Virus record (IMG/VR): IMGVR_UViG_3300042260_000877
Location: 1-26,491 of that record
Origin: a virus
Length of the DNA stretch: 26,491 nucleotides
Strand: one strand, 5' to 3'
The stretch's first letter is position 1. Each line of letters starts with the position of its first letter. The position numbers and the translations under genes are program-made. Positions 1 to 5,789 of the stretch are shown here, one piece after another. Under the pieces are notes generated by a model. That model was not told the origin of the DNA. It saw only the letters and a list, made by a program, of their open reading frames with translations, and did not search any database.

Positions 1-2
1 TA

Positions 3-653
3 GGGCGTGGATTGCAACCATCATTAGTAATCACAGGCGGAGCTGGTATGGGCAAGACGCATATTGTGAAAAGCACCTTAGAAGAAATGGGCCTCAAAGA
101 ATCCTATGACTTTGTTCACTTTAAAGGCCGCGCCACAGCAGCAGGATTGTTTGTAACCCTTTATGAGAACAATGACAAGATTATTGTGTTGGATGACTGT
201 GATTCAGTATTCCGCGATGACGACGCAGTGAATATCCTTAAGGGTGCATTAGACAGCTATGACACTCGCAAGATATCTTATATCTCCACTAAGCTCCTCA
301 AAGATGAGTTTGGCGGCGAGGTGCCACGCCATTTTGAATTCACAGGTCGCATCATCTTCATCAGCAATATCAACCAATCAAAATTGGATGAGGCAATCCG
401 CAGCAGATCCTTTGTAGCAGATGTGGATTTGACTACCGAGCAAATGTTTGAAAGAATTGAGCAACTCATCCCGAAGATGGAAAGTCGAGTGCCTCAAGCA
501 GCTAAGGAGCAGGCATTGGAATTGATGAAGGAGCTTGACGCAGAGTTTGAAATTGAAATCAACCTACGCAGCTTTATTAAGGCAGCACGCATATGTGCAA
601 TGGGCTTTGACAATCCTAAGATGATTGTAGCAGAGCAAATTTGTAAATTGTAA
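3..653 (+). CDS. AAA+ ATPase, 5' end cut by the window
   Basis: The frame is open to the left edge, so the true start probably lies upstream; the TTG at 12 is only the first possible start inside the window. Counting from that TTG, the Walker A loop GGAGMGKT is at residues 9-16, Walker B IIVLDD at about 57-62, a sensor-1-like Asn (ISNIN) near 119-121, and Arg residues that could act as finger or sensor 2 (IRSRSF) near 130-132. This order is that of a single AAA+ module, which would couple ATP hydrolysis to remodelling of DNA or protein. The gene is followed by a stable hairpin and then two small genes. Codons with G/C in third position are more common here than in the virion genes further right. 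The partner and process are unknown; a replication or loader role is possible but not shown. The fold call is firm, the function is not. Confidence 0.85.
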   Translation, partial: GRGLQPSLVITGGAGMGKTHIVKSTLEEMGLKESYDFVHFKGRATAAGLFVTLYENNDKIIVLDDCDSVFRDDDAVNILKGALDSYDTRKISYISTKLLKDEFGGEVPRHFEFTGRIIFISNINQSKLDEAIRSRSFVADVDLTTEQMFERIEQLIPKMESRVPQAAKEQALELMKELDAEFEIEINLRSFIKAARICAMGFDNPKMIVAEQICKL

Positions 654-677
654 TCATATCTCTCTCAATATGACAGG

Positions 678-701
678 ATCCGGCGTCGAAAGGCGTCGGA
701 T
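678..701. other. 10-bp hairpin with GAAA tetraloop
   Basis: The arms 678-687 and 692-701 pair over 10 bp (two of the pairs are G-U) around a GAAA loop at 688-691. It lies 25 nt after the ATPase stop codon. There is no T run after it on either strand, so a classical intrinsic terminator is not supported. A GNRA-type tetraloop on a compact stem suggests an RNA 3' end stabiliser or processing site. Confidence 0.6.
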
Positions 702-752
702 TCTACTGTAAAAAAAGTTCAAACAAATCGACAAAAAGATTAGGTTTGTATT

Positions 753-779
753 AGATTAATCGGTATCTTTATATAAATA
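753..779 (+). promoter_or_regulatory. Candidate promoter, TATAAATA type, upstream of 793
   Basis: AGATTAAT at 753-760 is followed after 11 nt by TATAAATA at 772-779 and then AAAAGAGA before the ATG at 793. The same AGATTAAT-N11-TATAAA arrangement precedes the CAP-protein gene at 10691. TATAAATA equals the T4 late promoter -10 box, but here it precedes a non-structural gene, so it may be an early or middle element. Which hexamer acts as the -10 box is uncertain. Confidence 0.45.
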
Positions 780-792
780 AAAAGAGATAGAT

Positions 793-1050
793 ATGACAAA
801 AAAAGAAATGATCCAAAGCATGCAGCAGCAAGAAGCCCGTTTATTCCTCGAGGCAAAGAAGTATGAGTTTTTATATGGTCGTGAAGATCGCATTAGCCAA
901 GCAGCATTAGGCAAATGGTTAGGAGTGCATCACTTAATGGAATCCCTAGGCATTGCAACGGATGCACCATTTCCAGAGACATCCGAAGCAGTAGAGTATG
1001 TTGTGCTTATTAGCAAACGAGACAAGGCAGCAGCAGAGAAATTATATTAA
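793..1050 (+). CDS. Small protein of unknown function (85 aa)
   Basis: I do not recognise this protein. It starts at an ATG preceded by an AAGAGATAG stretch that can serve as ribosome binding site, and it has its own candidate promoter upstream. The N-terminal 35 residues are rich in Gln, Glu, Lys and Ala and probably helical, and the C-terminal half contains EYVVLISKRDKAAAE. There is no signal peptide, membrane segment or metal motif. It sits between the partial ATPase and another small gene before a terminator. The three genes share relatively frequent GCA, GGC and CGC codons, so the two small genes may be non-virion phage genes. Confidence 0.7.
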   Translation: MTKKEMIQSMQQQEARLFLEAKKYEFLYGREDRISQAALGKWLGVHHLMESLGIATDAPFPETSEAVEYVVLISKRDKAAAEKLY

Positions 1051-1102
1051 TATAGTAGAGCAAGTAACCCAATCAAGTAACCAATAAATAAAACAAAGAG
1101 AT

Positions 1103-1321
1103 ATGAAAAACGTAACAGAAATCATCCAAGAGCAATTAGCTAAATTAGACAGAGGCTTCGTAGCAACTCCAAAGTCCCGAGAAGACCTATTAGCATTCGC
1201 AACAGCCAACCGCGGCAGCAACGACTTCATCCTAACGAATATGGCAATGCAATATGGTATGAAGGTAGCATTAGAGTTCCTAGCAGCAGAGTTAGAAGCA
1301 GCCACGTCTGATGTAGCATAG
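1103..1321 (+). CDS. Small protein of unknown function (72 aa)
   Basis: I do not recognise this protein. It begins MKNVTEIIQEQLAKL and is Ala- and Leu-rich, probably all helical. The ATG follows AAAGAGAT, similar to the ribosome binding site of the preceding gene at 793. It is the last gene before the strong terminator at 1346-1372, so 793 and 1103 are likely one transcription unit (gap 52 nt). No catalytic motif, membrane segment or signal peptide is visible. Confidence 0.7.
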   Translation: MKNVTEIIQEQLAKLDRGFVATPKSREDLLAFATANRGSNDFILTNMAMQYGMKVALEFLAAELEAATSDVA

Positions 1322-1345
1322 CATATCAAGTATAGGGGTAGCAAT

Positions 1346-1372
1346 GGGGGGTGTGATAGCCCCCCTTTTTTT
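1346..1372 (+). terminator. Intrinsic terminator (G6/C6 stem, T7)
   Basis: Six G at 1346-1351 pair with six C at 1360-1365 around an 8-nt loop, followed directly by seven T at 1366-1372. This is a textbook intrinsic terminator and closes the small-gene operon that ends at 1321. Confidence 0.9.
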
Positions 1373-1642
1373 ATGGGCATGCCCCCCCGGTTAAACCCCT
1401 ATAGACCCCCCCGTAAATAGGGGGGTGGGGGAGGGTTTCGTTAAGGGGTAAAGGACCCCCATTATACGGAGGGAGGTTATATATGTTTCTTCCGCGCGGG
1501 TAAAAATTTTGCTATATAGGTGCTCTTTATTGAATATGACGGTGTCATAGAGGGTAGTACGTATGTTCGCCACGCCTTTCGCCTTCGGCTCCCGCGGCAC
1601 ACACCCGTATACTTAGTATCGCGCGTGTCGATATATATTAAT
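1373..1642. other. Gene-free stretch with G/C homopolymer runs
   Basis: I see no convincing gene on either strand; the frames open here read as low-complexity shadows. The stretch holds the palindrome GGGCATGCCC (1375-1384), a C-run/G-run stem (1407-1412 with 1420-1425, loop GTAAATA), further runs of 4-5 G or C up to about 1480, and GCC-TTC-GGC and ATAC-TTA-GTAT small stems between about 1570 and 1615. It ends in GATATATATTAATATG at the next gene start, a one-base variant of the sequence at 3200-3215. The base composition is unlike the AT-rich remainder. The role is unknown. Confidence 0.5.
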
Positions 1643-2200
1643 ATGATCAAGTTAGCATCTTTATTACAAGAAATTAGTTTGGCGAGCGTATCCCCATACG
1701 CGACCCAATTTGTGTGGCGTAAACCCCACCCCGAAGACGACATATGGGAATGTGACTTTGAATTTGAAGATCAGCACCTAGATTATCAGAAGATTAAAAT
1801 GGTAATGCATCGATGGAAAACCCCTATACCCGATCATGAATATGAATATCAATTTGCATATTTTTCGCGAAGTGCTCCAGGTCAACCAACGGGATGGTCA
1901 ACGACGGCTACTAATTCGGCTGCTGCAGGCGCGGTTAATGTGCTTGCTCTGTTGAAAACAGTGGCACTTGCTATACGCGATTTTTCCGATCAAACGCCGG
2001 ATTGTGATGTGATTGACATTACCGGTGCAGATTCTGCATATGAGAAGGGTGAACAAAAGACTCGCATATATGCGGAGTTGTTTAGAGCCAATGGTATGCA
2101 CGTTGGATTTGCCATGAAGCATTATGGCGGTAAGCTCTATTTAATAAGGATTGGTATACGTGGGCGCACCGCAGATGCAACGGGTGTTAAGGACGTCTGA
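1643..2200 (+). CDS. Leader-bearing virion-type protein of unknown function (185 aa)
   Basis: The frame could be opened from a GTG at 1520, but the ATG at 1643 is chosen because it gives MIKLASLLQE, nearly the same leader as the genes at 2327 (MIKLKNILSE) and 3447 (MIRLTTLLNE). LLQE before Ile at residues 7-10 could be a prohead-protease-type cut site. The body contains YFSRSAPGQPTG followed by an Ala/Leu-rich helix, IRDFSDQTPDCDVIDI, then KTRIYAELFRA. This helix-strand-helix pattern reminds me of phage proteins with an I-x-D-F ... R-x-x-Y arrangement, but I cannot name the family. No clear Shine-Dalgarno is seen. The gene ends inside a 30-nt imperfect tandem repeat. Confidence 0.7.
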   Translation: MIKLASLLQEISLASVSPYATQFVWRKPHPEDDIWECDFEFEDQHLDYQKIKMVMHRWKTPIPDHEYEYQFAYFSRSAPGQPTGWSTTATNSAAAGAVNVLALLKTVALAIRDFSDQTPDCDVIDITGADSAYEKGEQKTRIYAELFRANGMHVGFAMKHYGGKLYLIRIGIRGRTADATGVKDV

Positions 2201-2257
2201 GAGCGGTCCTGGAGTCCGCAGGACGGTGAGTAGCGGAGCGTACCTGGAAGGACGCTC
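2190..2257 (+). repeat. Imperfect 30-nt tandem repeat with hairpins
   Basis: AGGACG recurs at 2190, 2220 and 2249. The first two copies continue with nTGAG, AGCGG and CCTGGA in the same order. The same segment can fold: GAGCG (2201-2205) pairs with CGCTC (2253-2257), enclosing GTCCTG (2206-2211) with CAGGAC (2219-2224) and a weaker GGT/ACC stem. It starts within the last codons of the preceding gene. It matches no ribozyme core I know and has no T tract. Confidence 0.5.
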
Positions 2258-2298
2258 TATACAATCGTACTAACGTTCTATGTATTTACAACGTACTA

Positions 2299-2306
2299 AT
2301 ATTTAT
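2299..2306 (+). promoter_or_regulatory. Candidate late promoter ATATTTAT for 2327
   Basis: ATATTTAT ends 20 nt before the ATG at 2327, leaving room for a short leader with the ribosome binding site AGGA. It is one of ten such octamers found just upstream of genes in this window. The flanking sequence contains a direct repeat CGTACTAA at 2266-2273 and 2292-2299. Confidence 0.6.
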
Positions 2307-2326
2307 TTTAAAATTAGGATACAACA

Positions 2327-3124
2327 ATGATTAAACTAAAAAATATTTTATCTGAGGGTTATGCTTGGGAACGTGAACCTGGCCAGCCTTTGCCTAACAT
2401 GAAAACCGTGCAGGAGAAGTATCAGAAAAATTTAAAAGAACAAGATCTGCAGTCTACGGATCCTGTATTGGGTAACCCTGGTAAACAAGTAAATGTAAAC
2501 CCGGCTAATCCGGAAGTATATGATATTAATGGAAATTTACTTCCAGACGTACCTGCAGATTTAAACAAGAATTTACGTGTACAAAATTATCGTGAAGTAA
2601 CTGTAACACCTAAATATTATTTCCAAACTAAAAATATGGGTGAGACAAATTATGTTAGATACGATGTAAAAACAGGTCAATTGATAGATAATAATACTGG
2701 AGAAAAATTAGTAAAACTTAGTCCAGGATTACCAGCACGTCAAGTTTATTTGTGGTTGAGAAGAAACCATATGGGTAAAGCAGATACTCGTTTTAAAAGA
2801 GAAAGCGTAAGACTTAAAGAATCTTTCGAAGATGAGTTGGATGCAGCAGACGAAGCCAATGAGGGTGCTAAACCTGATTACGTTGATCTAGATAAAGATG
2901 GCAACGAAGAAGAATCAATGAAACAAGCTGCTAAAGATGCTGAGGAATCAGACAAAGAAGTTAATGAAGAAGAAACTGAAGAAGAGTCTGATCATGCTGC
3001 TGATACTGCATCTGTGGATATGGATGTTTTGAATATGGGTTCTTTGGAAGAAGGATTTTGGAATCGTGTTAAAGGTAACTTGCATGGCCATGAATATATT
3101 TTAAGAGAAGCGTTTCGCAAATAA
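2327..3124 (+). CDS. Leader-bearing acidic virion-type protein (265 aa)
   Basis: The protein begins MIKLKNILSE before Gly-Tyr. ILSE followed by Gly matches the T4 gp21 prohead protease rule, (L/I)-X-E cut before Ala or Gly. Residues up to about 160 are mixed and contain VTVTPKYYFQTKNMG and YLWLRRNHMGK. Residues from about 165 to 230 are very rich in Glu, Asp and Ala, with the Ca-loop-like stretch DLDKDGNEEE, which lacks a Glu at loop position 12. The C-terminus is basic and aromatic (FWNRVKGNLHG). Acidic repeats of this kind are known from phage scaffold and core proteins, so a head-internal or scaffold-like role is possible. It has its own promoter motif and a strong terminator, making it monocistronic. 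Function is unproven. Confidence 0.75.
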   Translation: MIKLKNILSEGYAWEREPGQPLPNMKTVQEKYQKNLKEQDLQSTDPVLGNPGKQVNVNPANPEVYDINGNLLPDVPADLNKNLRVQNYREVTVTPKYYFQTKNMGETNYVRYDVKTGQLIDNNTGEKLVKLSPGLPARQVYLWLRRNHMGKADTRFKRESVRLKESFEDELDAADEANEGAKPDYVDLDKDGNEEESMKQAAKDAEESDKEVNEEETEEESDHAADTASVDMDVLNMGSLEEGFWNRVKGNLHGHEYILREAFRK

Positions 3125-3125
3125 C

Positions 3126-3165
3126 GCCTGCTACCTTAGGCATAACATTGCAGAGGCCAGTGTTA
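3126..3165 (+). other. Two tandem hairpins before the terminator
   Basis: GCCT (3126-3129) pairs with AGGC (3138-3141), and TAACATTG (3143-3150) pairs with CAGTGTTA (3158-3165) with one G-U pair. Both sit between the stop codon at 3124 and the terminator stem starting at 3168, so the mRNA 3' end would carry three hairpins in a row. Confidence 0.5.
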
Positions 3166-3167
3166 AG

Positions 3168-3193
3168 AGTGCGTCTTAGGGCGCACTTTTTTT
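3168..3193 (+). terminator. Intrinsic terminator
   Basis: AGTGCGTC (3168-3175) pairs with GGCGCACT (3180-3187) around a TTAG loop, with one G-U pair, and runs into seven T (3187-3193). It ends the transcript of the acidic leader-bearing gene at 2327. Confidence 0.9.
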
Positions 3194-3200
3194 GTGTTCG

Positions 3201-3208
3201 ATATTTAT
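3201..3208 (+). promoter_or_regulatory. Candidate late promoter ATATTTAT
   Basis: ATATTTAT lies directly after the terminator and only 4 nt before the ATG at 3213. If it is a -10 box, transcription would start at or just after that ATG, so the element may mainly serve the genes from 3304 onward. Confidence 0.55.
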
Positions 3209-3212
3209 TAAT

Positions 3213-3338
3213 ATGAATAGGTTATTTGCTTTTATTATAGGCACTGTGATATTTTGCTTTGCTGGGTTGTATTCGTTATATGAAATTTTAAAAAAGGGAA
3301 TCAATGGCAGCAAAGGCAAAAACAAACACAGCAAGTAG
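3213..3338 (+). CDS. Tiny membrane protein (41 aa)
   Basis: The frame from ATG 3213 gives one hydrophobic segment (FAFIIGTVIFCFAGLY, residues 5-20) followed by a basic tail rich in Lys and Gly. That is the look of a single-pass membrane peptide with a positive C-terminus. It overlaps the start of the next gene at 3304. The candidate promoter ends 4 nt upstream, so translation from this ATG would need a different transcript, or the peptide may not be made. Function is unknown; small phage membrane peptides of this sort are often involved in lysis or superinfection control, but nothing shows that here. Confidence 0.45.
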   Translation: MNRLFAFIIGTVIFCFAGLYSLYEILKKGINGSKGKNKHSK

Positions 3339-3450
3339 TTATATTTCGAAGCCGAAAGTAAAACGACCTGGAGTTCATGCTAAAAGTAAAATGAGTAAAC
3401 TCAAAACAAGTAAAAATTACGCTAAAGCTTATAGAGCACAAGGAAAATGA
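3304..3450 (+). CDS. Small very basic protein (48 aa)
   Basis: ATG 3304 is preceded by AAAAAAGGGAATCA, a good ribosome binding site at normal spacing. The protein contains about a quarter Lys and the stretch SKPKVKRPGVHAKSKMSK, ending AYRAQGK. I recall similar short proteins with an RPGVHAK core in T4-like phages, with no assigned function. Its high positive charge suggests nucleic acid binding. The stop codon overlaps the next start (ATGA at 3447-3450), so it is translationally coupled to the lysozyme gene. Confidence 0.7.
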   Translation: MAAKAKTNTASSYISKPKVKRPGVHAKSKMSKLKTSKNYAKAYRAQGK

Positions 3451-4553
3451 TACGATTAACTACATTATTGAATGAGGCATTGCGCGAACAAAAGAATGAT
3501 AATGCATTACGCATTTTGTTTGTCGGCGATGAAAATATGCGTTTTGCAAGGTCCGTAATCAAACAATTACAGGCTGATGGTTCAGTTTATAATTTTAAAG
3601 GAACTACTGCAGCGCAAATATTAAAAATAATCAAATCGCGCAATATTAACAAATACAACGTTGTTGTTATCATGGCAAGTAGTTATGACGGAGCTCCGGG
3701 TAAATCTAAAGCTGCTATCACAAATTTGTCAGAGGCATTCAATATAGTAAAACGGTCTGGAGCAAAATTAATTGCAATTTCAAATCCTACTAAAAGTTTT
3801 TTAACTAAGGATGATGGCAATTATAAAGACCATGGGTATCCTTCAAATGATGAGATTGGTACTTGGGTTAATCAACAAACTATATCAGATGAGACCATCG
3901 ATGTAAATTCTCTTGGTGAAAAATATTTAGCACCAAATCATGTTTCATTGAATACTGCAGCGCAAAAGTATATTGTTAAGAATTTGCTAGCGTTGGTTGA
4001 TGAATTGAACATAGAACCTAAAGATGATGTTAAGACAGCTACTGATACAAAGAGTATAGATGCTACAAAATCTTCTGCTGCTGCAGGAGCTGCAGATGTA
4101 ACTGACACTGGCGTTACTGTTGATGTTACAAAAGGTGAAATGGCTACGCCTAAACAAGTATTTGATTTCTTGGTAGGAAAAGGTTTATCTCCTGCAGGCG
4201 CAGCTGGCATTTTAGGAAACATGAAAGCAGAATCTAATTTTAAAACTAGTGCATTAGGTGATAGTGGTACTTCCGTTGGATTAGTTCAATGGCACGCTTC
4301 TAGAAAAGATAGATTGATGACTTGGGCTAAAGAAAAAGGATTAGACCCAATGTCAGTAGATGGACAGTTAGAATACTTGTGGTGGGAGTTAACTAATAAA
4401 TTTAGTAAACTAACAAGCTTGTTGAAAACTATTCAAGATCCATATGAAGCTGCATATCAATTTGCAAAACAATTTGAACGACCGGCGGTGATTGCAAAAA
4501 CACGAATGCTCGGCGCACAACAATATTTTGATATTTTTAATAAGTCTGAATAA
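3447..4553 (+). CDS. Leader-bearing protein with SGNH-like domain and tail-lysozyme domain (368 aa)
   Basis: Three parts can be seen. Residues 1-10 (MIRLTTLLNE, then Ala) form a leader with a T4 gp21-type cut site. Residues about 20-190 look like an SGNH/GDSL hydrolase fold: LRILFVGDEN at strand 1, VVVIMASSYDG in the middle and APNHVSLN where block V His would be. The usual GDS nucleophile is GDE, so it may be inactive. Residues about 230-368 match the phage tail-lysozyme type (Phage_lysozyme2): FLVGKGLSPAGAAGILGNMKAESNF, shown here from 4165 onward, with the likely catalytic Glu in KAESNF, then GLVQWHASRKDRL. The enzyme would cut peptidoglycan during entry or exit. An Ala/Thr-rich linker joins the domains. 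It overlaps the preceding small gene by ATGA. Confidence 0.8.
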   Translation: MIRLTTLLNEALREQKNDNALRILFVGDENMRFARSVIKQLQADGSVYNFKGTTAAQILKIIKSRNINKYNVVVIMASSYDGAPGKSKAAITNLSEAFNIVKRSGAKLIAISNPTKSFLTKDDGNYKDHGYPSNDEIGTWVNQQTISDETIDVNSLGEKYLAPNHVSLNTAAQKYIVKNLLALVDELNIEPKDDVKTATDTKSIDATKSSAAAGAADVTDTGVTVDVTKGEMATPKQVFDFLVGKGLSPAGAAGILGNMKAESNFKTSALGDSGTSVGLVQWHASRKDRLMTWAKEKGLDPMSVDGQLEYLWWELTNKFSKLTSLLKTIQDPYEAAYQFAKQFERPAVIAKTRMLGAQQYFDIFNKSE

Positions 4554-4571
4554 TTATATATAAAGGATACA

Positions 4572-4946
4572 ATGTTTGAAAAATTAATTTCTACATTAAT
4601 GGCATCAAGAGATCAAGCTCATATTTTTCATTGGCAAACTACAGGACCTGGCTCATTTGCTGCACACATGGCATTAGGTGCATATTATGATGCAATACCT
4701 GATATGGTTGATGCATTAGTTGAAACGCATCAAGGTAAGCATGGAATCTTAAAAGGATTTGAACCTGCTGAGCGTTTTGATGAATATTCTAAAGATGGAG
4801 CTATTAAATACTTTAAAGCATTGGCTACATATATTGATCGCGTATACAATAAAATTCCAAAAGAAGATACAAACATTATCAATCAAATCGATGCATTTAA
4901 AGATTTAATTTATACTACAATTTATAAGTTGGAGAATTTACAATGA
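4572..4946 (+). CDS. Dps/ferritin-like protein (124 aa, DUF5856-like)
   Basis: The N-terminal half has HIFHWQTTGPGSF followed by AAHMALGAYYD and MVDALVETHQGK. His20-Trp21, His32, Asp47 and Glu51 have the same spacing as the ferroxidase residues His31, His43, Asp58 and Glu62 of Listeria innocua Dps (from memory); the residue matching Dps Asp47 is Gly36. The protein is all helical in outlook but shorter than Dps (about 150-165 aa), so only part of the four-helix bundle may be present. Dps oxidises iron and coats DNA. The family of unknown function DUF5856 in phages has this look. The gene follows the lysozyme gene by 18 nt with AAAGGA as ribosome binding site and overlaps the next by ATGA. Confidence 0.7.
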   Translation: MFEKLISTLMASRDQAHIFHWQTTGPGSFAAHMALGAYYDAIPDMVDALVETHQGKHGILKGFEPAERFDEYSKDGAIKYFKALATYIDRVYNKIPKEDTNIINQIDAFKDLIYTTIYKLENLQ

Positions 4947-5368
4947 TTTTTGATGAAACAAATCCGCGCCACATTGAAATCTTACGCGAAGAGTTAAAAC
5001 GTGCTAAAAAATTAATGGCTGAACAAGAAACTCCAGCGCGAGGTACGGATGCTTGGGCTACTACTACTATTGCATCTAAAGATCCAACATTTGGTAGAGT
5101 TCTTTATAGAGGCGCGTTAGATATCATGAAACGAGATGAAAAGAATCGTCAGCGATATGATCGTTTACTTTCGCAATATCTTAAAAATGTCAATAAAGCA
5201 ACAATTGAAGAGTTAACCGTACGCGAAATGGAAAACTTTCATGATTTACTTATTAAGTTTAAAAATAAAATAACTACACCAGTTATGTGGACTACAGATA
5301 AACCATCTGCATTAACGCCTGATGCATATAAATCAGGACAAGGCCGCGGCGGTTGGCAAGGAGACTAG
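4943..5368 (+). CDS. Possible leader-bearing protein of unknown function (141 aa)
   Basis: The start overlaps the previous stop as ATGA. The N-terminus is a charged amphipathic helix (HIEILREELKRAKKLMAEQE, residues 10-29). LMAE before Gln resembles the hydrophobic-X-Glu endings of the other leaders in this window, though the segment before it is longer. The middle is helical and basic (YRGALDIMKRDEKNRQRYD), and the C-terminus is Gly-rich and likely disordered. No family is recognised. A virion or packaged protein is a reasonable guess from the neighbours only. Confidence 0.65.
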   Translation: MIFDETNPRHIEILREELKRAKKLMAEQETPARGTDAWATTTIASKDPTFGRVLYRGALDIMKRDEKNRQRYDRLLSQYLKNVNKATIEELTVREMENFHDLLIKFKNKITTPVMWTTDKPSALTPDAYKSGQGRGGWQGD

Positions 5369-5568
5369 AATGGAATCAGGGAGTTGCACGTTTTATTTTT
5401 ATAATTGACACTGATCAATCCGGGAAACAAACACCCCGGTTTCTTAACATATCTTGCATACAACAAGTATTTCAACGAGGCAATGATGTTTTTATTGAAA
5501 TGACTGATTATACTGAAATGTGCGTTAAAGATACTAATATCAACGTATTTATGGATCGTTTTATTTGA
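5353..5568 (+). CDS. Small protein with uncertain start (about 71 aa)
   Basis: The frame encodes RFIFIIDTDQSGKQTPRFLN and then INVFMDRFI at the end, a beta-rich small protein I do not recognise. No ATG or GTG is available before the conserved-looking part; the only usual start is TTG at 5353. Yet a good ribosome binding site, AAGGAG, sits 7 nt before an ATG at 5370 in another frame, which stops after 12 codons. Either the TTG is used, a rare ATT start is used, or a one-base change has shifted the true start out of frame. Confidence 0.5.
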   Translation: MARRLEWNQGVARFIFIIDTDQSGKQTPRFLNISCIQQVFQRGNDVFIEMTDYTEMCVKDTNINVFMDRFI

Positions 5569-5573
5569 TTCAA

Positions 5574-5581
5574 ATATTTAT
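5574..5581 (+). promoter_or_regulatory. Candidate late promoter ATATTTAT for 5604
   Basis: ATATTTAT ends 22 nt before the ATG at 5604, with AAAAAAAGG as ribosome binding site in between. It lies in the short gap after the stop at 5568. Confidence 0.6.
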
Positions 5582-5603
5582 AATAAATTAAAAAAAGGTT
5601 TTT

Positions 5604-5789
5604 ATGACATCACAAGAATTATTTGACACGATGAAAGAACATTGGTTAGCTTTCGAAGAGAACCATGTACGCTTTACAGAAAAAGGAACAAAGGCTGCTG
5701 GCGTTAGAGCACGTAAATCTATTAACGAATTGAAAAAATTATCTAGCAAGTATCGTTCAACTCAATTAGCAGAATCAAAAGTTAAATGA
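5604..5789 (+). CDS. Histone H1-like Hc1-family protein (61 aa)
   Basis: Residues 25-52 (from FTEKGTKAAGVRARKSINEL to SSKYR) follow the pattern of the Hc1 N-terminal domain, EKGNKAA-x-RVR-x-x-x-x-x-L-x-x-x-x-x-x-YR. Hc1 proteins condense DNA in Chlamydia, and short versions are common in Bacteroidota. This copy has the helical Hc1 core but only a short Lys tail (AESKVK), not the long Lys/Ala repeats of chlamydial Hc1. It would be expected to bind DNA, either host or phage. The gene starts a unit with its own promoter motif and overlaps the next gene by ATGA at 5786. Confidence 0.65.
   Translation: MTSQELFDTMKEHWLAFEENHVRFTEKGTKAAGVRARKSINELKKLSSKYRSTQLAESKVK

Noticed and set aside
772-779. 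TATAAATA as a T4-type late promoter
   Set aside because: The sequence matches the T4 box, but it precedes a small non-structural gene and is not repeated before structural genes, which use ATATTTAT instead.
1042-1380. Minus-strand open frame of 112 codons
   Set aside because: It is the mirror of the 1103 gene and runs through the terminator; no start signal is seen.
1520-1642. Upstream GTG extension of the 1643 gene
   Set aside because: The extension reads as non-protein sequence over hairpins, and the ATG at 1643 gives a leader shared with two other genes.
1477-1743. Minus-strand open frame of 88 codons across the G/C-run stretch
   Set aside because: It overlaps the start of the leader-bearing gene at 1643, has no ribosome binding site and no protein-like pattern.
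2190-2257. Self-cleaving ribozyme at the tandem repeat
   Set aside because: CTGAGAG is near the stop codon, but the hammerhead core CUGANGA with GAAA is not present and no other known core fits.
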